Source of the DNA: Bryobacter sp. CoA8 C33
GTDB taxonomy: Bacteria; Acidobacteriota; Terriglobia; Bryobacterales; Bryobacteraceae
DNA length: 54,036 bases
Assembly: GCA_019931185.1 (NCBI GenBank)
Contig: JAINDK010000094.1
Span: 1-54,036, forward strand
Direction: 5' to 3'
The notes below the pieces were generated by a model. It made no database searches and had not been told where the DNA came from. It saw only the letters and a list, made by a program, of their open reading frames with translations. Shown here piece by piece: positions 1-6,689 of this stretch. Position numbers and translations under genes: made by a program. Position 1 is the first letter of the stretch, and each line of letters begins with the position of its first letter.

Positions 1-349
1 AGGAGCTGACTGAAAATGCTGGATACTTGAGCCATGGGCGGTTTCCTTGCGGGGTAGAGATGTGTTCTTGCAGGAACTTCTTTACACTAACAGCAGGCCG
101 CCCTCATGCTCGACTTAGGAAGCTAATTTGGACACGAGTGGCCCGTAACTGATCCACGCAATTAGCAAAAAGAAATAGCAGAAAAGAATGAGACGAGAAA
201 TCACGGTTGTCCGTGCTCCACTGAGCTGAATTCGATACAGGGAATCATTCGCTTCATTGAAACAAGCGTTATTCCCCGCACAATAATGTCACCCATTACA
301 TTAAAAGTTATTCGAATGTACCCGAAGTATCTGGACAGTGAATCAATCG
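1..349. other. Left-edge region without a recognisable gene
   Basis: I see no convincing coding region, RNA gene or repeat here. The stretch is visibly less GC-rich than the genes to its right (for example the A-rich run around 165-195), and ORFs touching it are antisense shadows of the adjacent hydrolase gene. It may be intergenic DNA or the decayed end of something beginning outside the window. Confidence 0.5.
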
Positions 350-1015
350 TCAAGCAAATGTACGCTCACTCGCAACAATGCCGTGCTGACACAAAAATGG
401 ATTCCACTTCGCCTCTTCCCCCACCGTCGTCTCCGGCCCATGTCCCGGATAAATTTCCGTCTCCGGCGGCAACCCCAACAGTTTCCTGCGTATACTCCGG
501 ATCAGCGTCTCCAGGTTCCCTCCCGGCAGAACCGGCCTTGCAATCGATCGCCGGAGCAACGTATCCCCCGCCACCACCCGCTTCTCTTCCGGAATGAACA
601 TCGATACACTCGCCGACGAATGCCCCGGCGTCTCCAGCATCTCAAGCCGCAGCTTCCCCAGCTTGAGCACCATCCCTTCCCGTAACTCATGCTCAATGGC
701 CGCCATCCGCGGCGCCGGCAGTCCCAAAAGCCCCGCCTGCCGGCCTACACCTGCATACAACTCAGCCTCCCCCGGATGCATCCATGCCTCCACCCCCAGC
801 GCCTCCTTCACTTCCGCCACCGCCCCCACATGATCGAGATGCGCATGCGTAATCAGCACCCCCTTCACCTTCACCCCCAACTCCTCCACCTTCGCCAGAA
901 TCAACCCCGGCTCAGCCCCCGGGTCGACGATAAACGCCTCCCTCGTCTCTTCATCGCCCAAGATCGAACAGTTCTGCTGAAACAAAGAACCTACCGGTAC
1001 AATCGCGTGAATCAT
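350..1015 (-). CDS. MBL-fold metallo-hydrolase, copy 1 (diverged)
   Basis: A 221-residue metallo-beta-lactamase-fold protein of the glyoxalase-II/YcbL type, which normally hydrolyses thioesters such as S-lactoylglutathione in the cytoplasm. The metal ligands are present: THAHLDH near residue 56, the His of PGHSSAS, the Asp of AGDTL and the His of GHGPET near the C-terminus. The family signature that follows the bridging Asp, SIGRTDLPGG in copy 2, reads SIARPVLPGG here, so a highly conserved second-shell segment has eroded. The C-terminus is 12 residues longer than in copy 2 because copy 2 has a stop where this gene reads through. It is a direct tandem paralogue of the next gene. It is probably expressed but possibly altered or weakened in activity; this is inference. 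Confidence 0.85.
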   Translation of the reverse strand: MIHAIVPVGSLFQQNCSILGDEETREAFIVDPGAEPGLILAKVEELGVKVKGVLITHAHLDHVGAVAEVKEALGVEAWMHPGEAELYAGVGRQAGLLGLPAPRMAAIEHELREGMVLKLGKLRLEMLETPGHSSASVSMFIPEEKRVVAGDTLLRRSIARPVLPGGNLETLIRSIRRKLLGLPPETEIYPGHGPETTVGEEAKWNPFLCQHGIVASERTFA

Positions 1016-1785
1016 AACGTCTGACTAGAGAGGCGATATTCCCGGCTCAAACAAGTCATCTGGACAATCAACTATTTTTTGTGGACACCTACCTGAAACT
1101 TTGATTAGTCAATCAGCGGTGGCGCGAAGATACCGTCACCCGCAACACGGCCTTACTAACGCAAGAACGGATTCCACTTCGCCTCTTCCCCCACTGTGGT
1201 TTCCGGCCCATGTCCCGGATACACTTCCGTCTCCGGCGGCAACACCAGCAGCTTCCGGCGAATACTCCGCAGCAGCGTCTCCAGGTTCCCTCCCGGCAAA
1301 TCCGTCCTACCAATCGAGCGCCGGAACAAGGTATCCCCCGCTACCACCCGCTTCTCTTCCGGAATGTAAATCGACACACTCGCCGGCGAATGCCCCGGTG
1401 TCTCCAGCATCTCAAGCCGCAGCTTCCCCAGCTTCAGCACCATCCCTTCCCGCAACTCATGCTCAATGGCCGCCCTCCGCGGCGCCGGCAGCCCGAATAG
1501 AGCCGCCTGCTGCCCTACGTTCGCATACAACTCCGCCTCCCCCGGATGCATCCATGCCTCCACACCTAGTGCTTCCTTCACCTCCGCCAATGCTCCGACA
1601 TGATCGAGATGCGCGTGCGTAATCAGCACCCCCTTCACCTTCACCCCCAACTCCTCCACCTTCCCCAGAATCAACCCCGGCTCATCCCCCGGGTCGACAA
1701 TAAACGCCTCCCCCGTCTCTTCATCGCCCAAAATCGAACAGTTCTGCTGAAACAAAAACCCCACCGGCACAATCGCGTGAATCAT
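370..1785. repeat. Direct tandem duplication of a hydrolase gene
   Basis: The block 373-1015 and the block 1143-1785 align over their whole length with an offset of 770 bases, including about 35 bases beyond the stop codon of the second copy. The copies are similar but not identical, and the roughly 115 bases between them (1016-1130) show little similarity to the flank of the other copy and are AT-richer. This is an old, diverged tandem gene duplication and not an assembly repeat. Confidence 0.85.
1156..1785 (-). CDS. MBL-fold metallo-hydrolase, copy 2 (canonical)
   Basis: A 209-residue metallo-beta-lactamase-fold hydrolase related to glyoxalase II/YcbL. All expected motifs are intact: THAHLDH (about residue 56), PGHSPAS, GDTLFRRSIGRTDLPGG with the bridging Asp, and GHGPET. 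Length is typical for the short YcbL-type enzymes that lack the C-terminal glyoxalase-II helical domain. Its start codon lies only 11 bases from the start of the divergent membrane-protein gene. No Shine-Dalgarno sequence is visible; instead CATAAT sits 8 bases upstream of the ATG on this strand, so the mRNA may be nearly leaderless. The exact substrate cannot be told from sequence. Confidence 0.92.
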   Translation of the reverse strand: MIHAIVPVGFLFQQNCSILGDEETGEAFIVDPGDEPGLILGKVEELGVKVKGVLITHAHLDHVGALAEVKEALGVEAWMHPGEAELYANVGQQAALFGLPAPRRAAIEHELREGMVLKLGKLRLEMLETPGHSPASVSIYIPEEKRVVAGDTLFRRSIGRTDLPGGNLETLLRSIRRKLLVLPPETEVYPGHGPETTVGEEAKWNPFLR

Positions 1786-1799
1786 ACACTGTGATTATG
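1785..1799. promoter_or_regulatory. Compact divergent start region with back-to-back -10-like hexamers
   Basis: On the + strand TACACT (1785-1790) lies 6 bases before the ATG at 1797; on the - strand CATAAT (complement of 1794-1799) lies 8 bases before the ATG at 1785. With only 11 bases between the two start codons, any promoters must overlap the coding regions and the transcripts would have almost no leader. No good -35 hexamer is seen on either strand, so this is tentative. Confidence 0.3.
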
Positions 1800-2180
1800 G
1801 AACTACTGATTCAGGCCATCCCAGCATGGGCCCATATTTTCTTCGCCATCGTCATGGTCGGCGGCGCTGCGGGTGGCGCTTACTTGAATGCTGGCGGGAT
1901 CTCCCCCCTTGCGCGTGGCGGCGTCATCGGCGCCATCGTCACACTCCTCACCAGCGGCATCGTTCAGATGTTCACCGTCATGCCCGGCGCCCCCAAGGGC
2001 TGGCACATGTGGTTTGGCATCAAGTTCCTGCTCGCCCTTCACGTCTTCGCCATGATGTTTCTTCTCACCAAGGCCGACGCCACCGACGCCAAGCGCAAGC
2101 GCTGGCACTTTTCCCTGCTTACCGGCGTCGCCTTGGTCGTCGCCATCGGTTCTTACCTCGGCAGGCTGCGCGGAGCCTAA
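1797..2180 (+). CDS. Small integral membrane protein
   Basis: A 127-residue protein with about four hydrophobic segments (around residues 8-30, 38-58, 70-90 and 100-120). I do not recognise the family securely. Histidines sit inside or at the ends of membrane segments (WAH near residue 12, GWHMW and LLALHVF in the third segment), a pattern seen in haem- or copper-handling membrane proteins such as CopD or HemJ, but this is only suggestive. ATG at 1797 is preferred over an in-frame GTG at 1791. The downstream ygfZ gene starts 8 bases after the stop, so the two are probably cotranscribed. Confidence 0.75.
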   Translation: MELLIQAIPAWAHIFFAIVMVGGAAGGAYLNAGGISPLARGGVIGAIVTLLTSGIVQMFTVMPGAPKGWHMWFGIKFLLALHVFAMMFLLTKADATDAKRKRWHFSLLTGVALVVAIGSYLGRLRGA

Positions 2181-2188
2181 CTCCTACC

Positions 2189-3124
2189 ATGCAGGGCTAC
2201 CAATCCCTCCGCACCGCCGCCGCCTGGCGTGACACGAGTTCCCGCGGCCGCATCCTCGCCCACGGCGAGGATAACGCGCGACTGCTCCACGCCATGTGCT
2301 CGAATCACATCCAGGGCCTCAACGACGGCCAAGGTTGCTATGCCTTCTTCCTGAGTGCCCAAGGCCGCATCCAAACCGATGCACACATCCTCAAGTGCGG
2401 CGCCAGCTTCCTCATCGACACCGAGGCATCCACCCACGCCCTTCTCCTCGCTCACCTCGACAAGTTCATCATCGCCGACGACGTGACGCTCGAAGACCTC
2501 GCCACGAGCCATTACGAAATCGCCTTCGAGGGCCCGGGCGCCCTCGACTCAGCCGCCGCCCACTCCATCCCGGTACCCAGCGAAGCCTACGGCGTCTTTC
2601 CCTACCAGGGTGGCTACATCGCCCGCCTCAACGAGACCGGCTTCGACGGACTGCGCTTCATTCTCCCCCTCTCCGTCCCGCGCCCCGGCTTCCTGGCCGA
2701 ATACCCGGAGGCTGACCTCGATGCCTGGGAAACGGTCCGCCGCGAACAGGGTAAGCCGCGTTTCGGCGTCGAGATTCTTGATCGGCATCTCATCCAGGAA
2801 ACCCGCCTGCTCCATGGCGTCCACTTCAAAAAAGGCTGCTATCTCGGCCAGGAGATCGTCGAGCGTGTCCGCGCCCGCGGCGCTGTCCACAAAGGCCTCG
2901 CCGCGCTCACGATCGAAACCAGCGAAGTCCCCTCCGTGCCAGCCGACCTCTGCGGCGGCGGAGATCAAGCCGGCCAACTCCTGGGCGTCTCCTACTCCCC
3001 GGCCGAAGGCAAGTGCGTCGGCATCGCCTTACTCGGCATTGACTACCTCAAGGGCGGCAAGCATCTTACCTGCAACGGCCACCTCGCTACTCTCCGCGCT
3101 TCCAGTGCATTCGCGACCTTGTAG
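2189..3124 (+). CDS. ygfZ: YgfZ-type folate-binding / Fe-S maintenance protein
   Basis: A 311-residue protein of the GcvT-fold YgfZ family. These cytoplasmic tetrahydrofolate-binding proteins help repair or assemble iron-sulphur clusters of enzymes such as MiaB. The diagnostic motif KGCYLGQE is at residues 215-222 with its essential Cys at 217, followed by an aminomethyltransferase beta-barrel-like C-terminus. The reading frame is open further upstream, but the ATG at 2189 gives the normal family length and N-terminus (IxGxDxxxFL-like segment replaced here by RILAHGEDNARLL). Its 3' end overlaps the convergent gene at 3087-4028 by 38 bases. Confidence 0.9.
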   Translation: MQGYQSLRTAAAWRDTSSRGRILAHGEDNARLLHAMCSNHIQGLNDGQGCYAFFLSAQGRIQTDAHILKCGASFLIDTEASTHALLLAHLDKFIIADDVTLEDLATSHYEIAFEGPGALDSAAAHSIPVPSEAYGVFPYQGGYIARLNETGFDGLRFILPLSVPRPGFLAEYPEADLDAWETVRREQGKPRFGVEILDRHLIQETRLLHGVHFKKGCYLGQEIVERVRARGAVHKGLAALTIETSEVPSVPADLCGGGDQAGQLLGVSYSPAEGKCVGIALLGIDYLKGGKHLTCNGHLATLRASSAFATL

Positions 3125-4028
3125 CAGCCGCCCCCTCGCCCCGCACCGTCATCCCGATCTGCCGCGTATCCAGCAGCGCCGCAAAGGCCCCTTCATGCAC
3201 GCCGTCCGGCAACTCCACGCTCTGCACCCCAACCCCCAACAAACGCAGCGAATCCAACATCTCGTGCAGCCCCTCCAAATCCAAATCCCGCATCTCGCTC
3301 AAGTCCAGTTCTAAATCAAACGACCGGCCTAGGCCCACTCGCATCGCCTGCTCAAATTCCGCCACCCGCCGCACCTCCCGCACATCGTTGAGCATCAACC
3401 CAAACCGCGAAAACGGCGCCCCCTGCTCGGCTCCCACCGGTTCCCGCATCTTCTCAAGCATCGCTACCCACCCCTCCGCCCACCCGCTCTCTAGCACCGG
3501 CAAGCAGATTTCCCAACCGGCCGCCTGCGTCCGCAAGCCCGGCAATACGTTGCCCCGCCGGCTGAACCGCGCGAAAAATTCCTTCGCCCCCTCCCCATAA
3601 GGCCGGCTCTCTATGCTTTGCACACTCGTCACCCGCGCCCGCCGCTCCGGATACAGTTGCTCCACAATCTTCCCTAGATTTGTCCCCACCTCGATGGCAT
3701 TCACCACGATCTCCCGCAATCCCGCCGGCCGCGCTCGCGCCACCAGCACCGGATTCGGAAACAGCGGCGTCGTCCCCGCCGTCGCCGGCGCTACATGCAA
3801 CAACCACAGCCCTGTCGCCGCCCGCACCAACAAATAAAAGGTGTCCCCCTGTACCGGATCCCCCACCAGCGTCCCCACATAAACCCGCAGCTTCTCCAAC
3901 CGCAACAACGGAAGCCGTCCTGCCAGCTTGCTCCCCCCCGCCCGGGCTCCGCCCGTCTGCAAAACCATTTCCGCAATCGCCACCGCCTCGCTCGGTGATA
4001 CAGGAGCCAGCAGTCCGCCCGGATTCAT
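3087..4028 (-). CDS. Uncharacterised 313-residue cytoplasmic protein
   Basis: I do not recognise this protein. It has no signal peptide or membrane segment, is rich in Leu, Arg, Val and Glu, and looks like a mixed alpha/beta soluble domain. Codon use follows the G-ending preference of other minus-strand genes here, which supports it being real. It lies 8 bases downstream of galU on the same strand, so it is probably in the galU transcript. Its end overlaps the convergent ygfZ gene by 38 bases. A role in envelope polysaccharide synthesis could be guessed from the neighbour only. Confidence 0.7.
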   Translation of the reverse strand: MNPGGLLAPVSPSEAVAIAEMVLQTGGARAGGSKLAGRLPLLRLEKLRVYVGTLVGDPVQGDTFYLLVRAATGLWLLHVAPATAGTTPLFPNPVLVARARPAGLREIVVNAIEVGTNLGKIVEQLYPERRARVTSVQSIESRPYGEGAKEFFARFSRRGNVLPGLRTQAAGWEICLPVLESGWAEGWVAMLEKMREPVGAEQGAPFSRFGLMLNDVREVRRVAEFEQAMRVGLGRSFDLELDLSEMRDLDLEGLHEMLDSLRLLGVGVQSVELPDGVHEGAFAALLDTRQIGMTVRGEGAAATRSRMHWKRGE

Positions 4029-4036
4029 ACGCCCTC

Positions 4037-4921
4037 CTACAACTTCAGACTTTTCAGATAATTCTTGAAAGCCCCTCCCAGGTCTTCCCGCTGCAACGCA
4101 AATTCCACCGTCGCCTTCAGAAACCCTAATTTATCGCCCGCATCGTAGCGCTTGCCATCAAACTTGAAACCGTAGATCGGCCGTGATCGCAGCAAGTGCC
4201 TCAGCCCATCGGTCAATTGGATCTCCCCGATCGCCCCCGGTCCTGTCTCCTCAATCGAGGTGAAGATCTCCGGCGTCAGTACATAGCGCCCAATGATCGC
4301 CAGGTTCGATGGCGCATCCTCCACCTTCGGCTTCTCCACCAGATTTCTCACCCGGTACAATCGGTCCTTCGTGCCGTTGTGCGGCACCGGCTCGGCATCC
4401 ACCACCCCATAGCTCGAGATCATCTCCCTCGGCACTTCCATCAACGCCACCACACTCGCCCCATAAAACTCATACACATCGAGCAACTGCCGGATGCATG
4501 GCACTTCGCTGTCGATCACATCATCCGCCAGTACCACCGCGAACGGCTCGTTGCCCACCAGTTCCTTGGCCCGCAATACCGCATGCCCCAAACCCAGCGC
4601 TTCCTTTTGCCGCACGTAGCACACATCGATCATGTCCGAAATCGACCGCACCGCCGCCAGCAGATCCTTCTTCCCCTTCGACTCGAGCGTATGCTCCAGC
4701 TCAAAGCTCACATCGAAATGATCTTCGATCGCCGACTTGCCGCGCCCCGTCACGATGATCATGTTCTGGATCCCGGAGTGCAGCGCCTCCTCCACCCCAT
4801 ACTGGATTATCGGCTTGTCCACCAGCGGCAACATCTCCTTCGGACTTGCCTTCGTCGCCGGCAGGAACCTCGTCCCCAAACCAGCCGCTGGAAACACTGC
4901 TTTCCGCACCTTTGCAATCAT
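4037..4921 (-). CDS. galU: UTP-glucose-1-phosphate uridylyltransferase
   Basis: A 294-residue GalU enzyme that makes UDP-glucose from glucose-1-phosphate and UTP, feeding lipopolysaccharide, exopolysaccharide and trehalose synthesis. The nucleotide-binding motif FPAAGLGTRFLPATK is at residues 9-23, followed by KEMLPLVDKPIIQY; later motifs VLADDVID, VEKP and ARYDAGDKLGFL-like (RYDAGDKLGFL) are intact. Length is normal. An in-frame TTG at 4942 would add seven residues, but the ATG at 4921 matches family N-termini. TAGAAT ends 7 bases before this ATG, so a very short leader is possible. Confidence 0.95.
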   Translation of the reverse strand: MIAKVRKAVFPAAGLGTRFLPATKASPKEMLPLVDKPIIQYGVEEALHSGIQNMIIVTGRGKSAIEDHFDVSFELEHTLESKGKKDLLAAVRSISDMIDVCYVRQKEALGLGHAVLRAKELVGNEPFAVVLADDVIDSEVPCIRQLLDVYEFYGASVVALMEVPREMISSYGVVDAEPVPHNGTKDRLYRVRNLVEKPKVEDAPSNLAIIGRYVLTPEIFTSIEETGPGAIGEIQLTDGLRHLLRSRPIYGFKFDGKRYDAGDKLGFLKATVEFALQREDLGGAFKNYLKSLKL

Positions 4922-5011
4922 CGCTTTTATTCTACTTAACAAGGATTGAGAATTTATTTAGTTTTTGCAGCACTTAGCCATTGCAGTGCATCTCACTTTC
5001 GGATAGAACTG

Positions 5012-5503
5012 ATGGGGAACATGACCGACCCCCGGGTCGAACTCGCGATTCAGCTGTTTCAGGACGCCTACCAGATGCAGCTCCAGGGTGAACTGGACGT
5101 CGCGATGGACCTTTATCAGAAGTCAATTCGCTTGCATCCGACGGCCGAGGCTTACACCTTCCTCGGCTGGGCCTACCGCTTTCAAGGCCGACTCGACGAC
5201 GCCATTCTCGAGTGCAAGCACGCCATCGAGATCGACCCCACCTTCGGCAATCCCTATAATGACATCGGCGCCTATCTCATCGAGAAGGGTCAAATCGATG
5301 ACTCCATCCCCTGGCTCGAAAAAGCCACCCGCTGCCCCCGCTACGACAGCTACCACTTCCCTTGGTACAACCTCGGCCGCGCCTACATGCAAAAAGAAAT
5401 GTACCGCCGCGCCCTGGATTGCTTCCAGATGGCCATCGATATCGAACCCGACTACAACATGGCCAAACAGGCACTAGCCAAAGTTCGCCGCCTCATCCAC
5501 TAA
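5012..5503 (+). CDS. TPR repeat protein
   Basis: A 163-residue soluble protein made mostly of three to four tetratricopeptide repeats (about residues 10-140), with typical Gly/Ala/Pro spacing such as YTFLGWAYRFQGRLDDAI and WYNLGRAYMQKEMYRRAL. Such repeats form protein-binding superhelices; no enzymatic domain is present. ATG at 5012 is chosen; a second ATG at 5021 and an upstream TTG at 4946 are alternatives. It is transcribed away from galU and is not obviously in an operon with carD, which has its own promoter. Partner unknown. Confidence 0.85.
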   Translation: MGNMTDPRVELAIQLFQDAYQMQLQGELDVAMDLYQKSIRLHPTAEAYTFLGWAYRFQGRLDDAILECKHAIEIDPTFGNPYNDIGAYLIEKGQIDDSIPWLEKATRCPRYDSYHFPWYNLGRAYMQKEMYRRALDCFQMAIDIEPDYNMAKQALAKVRRLIH

Positions 5504-5531
5504 TCCGGCACCCCGTTCCAGCCCTAAGTTA

Positions 5532-5550
5532 TACACCTCAAGGTGGTGTA
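5532..5550 (+). other. Short inverted repeat after the TPR gene
   Basis: TACACC (5532-5537) and GGTGTA (5545-5550) form a 6-bp stem with a 7-base loop 29 bases after the TPR stop. No T-run follows, so it is at best a weak terminator or mRNA 3'-end structure. Confidence 0.3.
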
Positions 5551-5619
5551 CTCCCCCTCCCAAATTTCCCTGGTTTTGAGCCCAGCGAAGAAAATATGAT
5601 TTTTTTGCAACTCCGCGCG

Positions 5620-5648
5620 TTGACATTCGTCTAAGGGCGATCTACCCT
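5620..5648 (+). promoter_or_regulatory. Sigma70-type promoter of the carD-like gene
   Basis: A perfect -35 hexamer TTGACA (5620-5625), a 17-base spacer and the -10-like TACCCT (5643-5648). Transcription would begin near 5655, leaving a leader of about 65 bases that contains the strong AGGGAGG ribosome-binding site just before the ATG at 5721. Confidence 0.65.
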
Positions 5649-5720
5649 TCGATTAGCCCATTGTTTTCAAGCGATGTAGACGCAATTTCTTTCTCATTTT
5701 CCTTTTAGGGAGGTTCTCGG

Positions 5721-6230
5721 ATGACTTTTCAAGTCGGCGAAAAAGTGGTTTATCCCAACCACGGTGTCGGAACAATTGAAAACATTAGTATTCGATCCTT
5801 CGGAGCACAAAATGAGCGTTTTTACTTGCTCAAGCTTGCCTACAGCTCCATGACGGTGATGGTCCCCTTTAGCCACGCCGAAGGAGTGGGTCTTCGCAAG
5901 GTCACCAAGAACACGGAAATTGCCAAGGTCCTCAACTTCCTCGCTACCGGAATGCCTCGTTGGAACCCCGACTGGAAGCACCGCTTCAAGGAAAATACGG
6001 AAAAAATGAGTAATGGCTCGCTCAGCGCGATCGCCGAAGTTTTCAAAACTCTGCTCCTGATCCAGGGCGACAAGCCCCTTAGCTTCCGCGAAAAAAAGAT
6101 GCTCGAGCGCTCCCGCCAGATGCTCCTCGCCGAAGTCGCCATCTCCCGCTCCCTGTTGGAAAAGGATGCCATCGACCTGCTCGACCGTTCTCTCCAGAAA
6201 GCTAAGCTTCGTTTTCCAGAACCGATCTAG
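5721..6230 (+). CDS. CarD/CdnL-family RNA polymerase-binding regulator
   Basis: A 169-residue CarD_CdnL_TRCF-family protein. The N-terminal RNA-polymerase-interacting Tudor-like domain starts with FQVGEKVVYPNHGVGTIENI and continues with the Y-L-L-K-L-x-Y strand; the rest is the helical DNA-binding domain (about residues 75-165). These proteins bind the RNA polymerase beta subunit, stabilise open complexes at promoters, particularly for ribosomal RNA genes, and are often essential. A strong Shine-Dalgarno AGGGAGG precedes the ATG; an upstream sigma70 promoter and a strong downstream terminator show it is a monocistronic unit. Confidence 0.92.
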   Translation: MTFQVGEKVVYPNHGVGTIENISIRSFGAQNERFYLLKLAYSSMTVMVPFSHAEGVGLRKVTKNTEIAKVLNFLATGMPRWNPDWKHRFKENTEKMSNGSLSAIAEVFKTLLLIQGDKPLSFREKKMLERSRQMLLAEVAISRSLLEKDAIDLLDRSLQKAKLRFPEPI

Positions 6231-6256
6231 TCCCACCTTCTATCTCCCATCCTCTC

Positions 6257-6291
6257 AAAGCCAGCTTTTTCTTAAGCTGGCTTTTTCTTTT
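6257..6291 (+). terminator. Rho-independent terminator of carD-like gene
   Basis: An 11-bp perfect stem, AAAGCCAGCTT (6257-6267) with AAGCTGGCTTT (6274-6284) around a 6-base loop, followed by a T-rich tail TTCTTTT. It lies 26 bases after the carD-like stop codon. Confidence 0.9.
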
Positions 6292-6309
6292 CGCCAGCTG
6301 TACCGGATC

Positions 6310-6612
6310 TCACTCCCCTTGGGCCGAAGAAACTTTCTGCGCCGCCCAATTCCCTCCTCCGGCCTTGCGCCCCCGTGCCAAGTAAATAATCTTGTGCTCG
6401 TAGCGCGCGGGCAAGGCGGGTAGCAGGTAAACCGAAGCGGAAGCTTCACGGGCAGCCGCGAGCGCCGATACTTTTTCCACGCGGCCCGCCACGGTCGCAT
6501 ACACCACCGGCGGTTTGAACAATTCGTAGGCAAACAGGGCCACGGTTGCCAAAAGCAATATGCCGGTCATTGCCTGTATCACCCGGTTGAAGTCGATTTG
6601 CACTAGGTTCAT
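6310..6612 (-). CDS. Small membrane-anchored protein of unknown function
   Basis: A 100-residue protein with one hydrophobic segment at about residues 13-30 (MTGILLLATVALFAYELF) and a basic, Ala-rich soluble tail, so it is probably a single-pass inner-membrane protein with its C-terminus outside. No family is recognised. AAGGGGA about 10 bases upstream of the ATG could serve as ribosome-binding site and is part of an inverted repeat. It lies downstream of the PQQ dehydrogenase on the same strand and might be read with it. Confidence 0.55.
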   Translation of the reverse strand: MNLVQIDFNRVIQAMTGILLLATVALFAYELFKPPVVYATVAGRVEKVSALAAAREASASVYLLPALPARYEHKIIYLARGRKAGGGNWAAQKVSSAQGE

Positions 6613-6624
6613 CGCCGAAATTCC

Positions 6625-6651
6625 CCTTAGAAAAAGTTGTTTTTCCTAAGG
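6625..6651. other. Inverted repeat between the PQQ dehydrogenase and the small membrane gene
   Basis: CCTTAG (6625-6630) and CTAAGG (6646-6651) flank AAAAA...TTTTT, giving an almost perfect 11-bp hairpin with one bulge. On the minus strand it lies after the PQQ dehydrogenase stop and one arm carries the ribosome-binding site of the next gene, so it could weaken translation of that gene or stabilise the upstream mRNA end. There is no clear T-tail. Confidence 0.4.
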
Positions 6652-6689
6652 AGTATCGGGAGAAAACCGCAGTGGGATTAGGGTAGTCC

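Noticed and set aside
286-597. 103-residue plus-strand frame at the left edge
   Set aside because: Mostly antisense to the hydrolase copy 1; a matching shadow (1101-1622) lies over copy 2, so it merely reflects the duplication.
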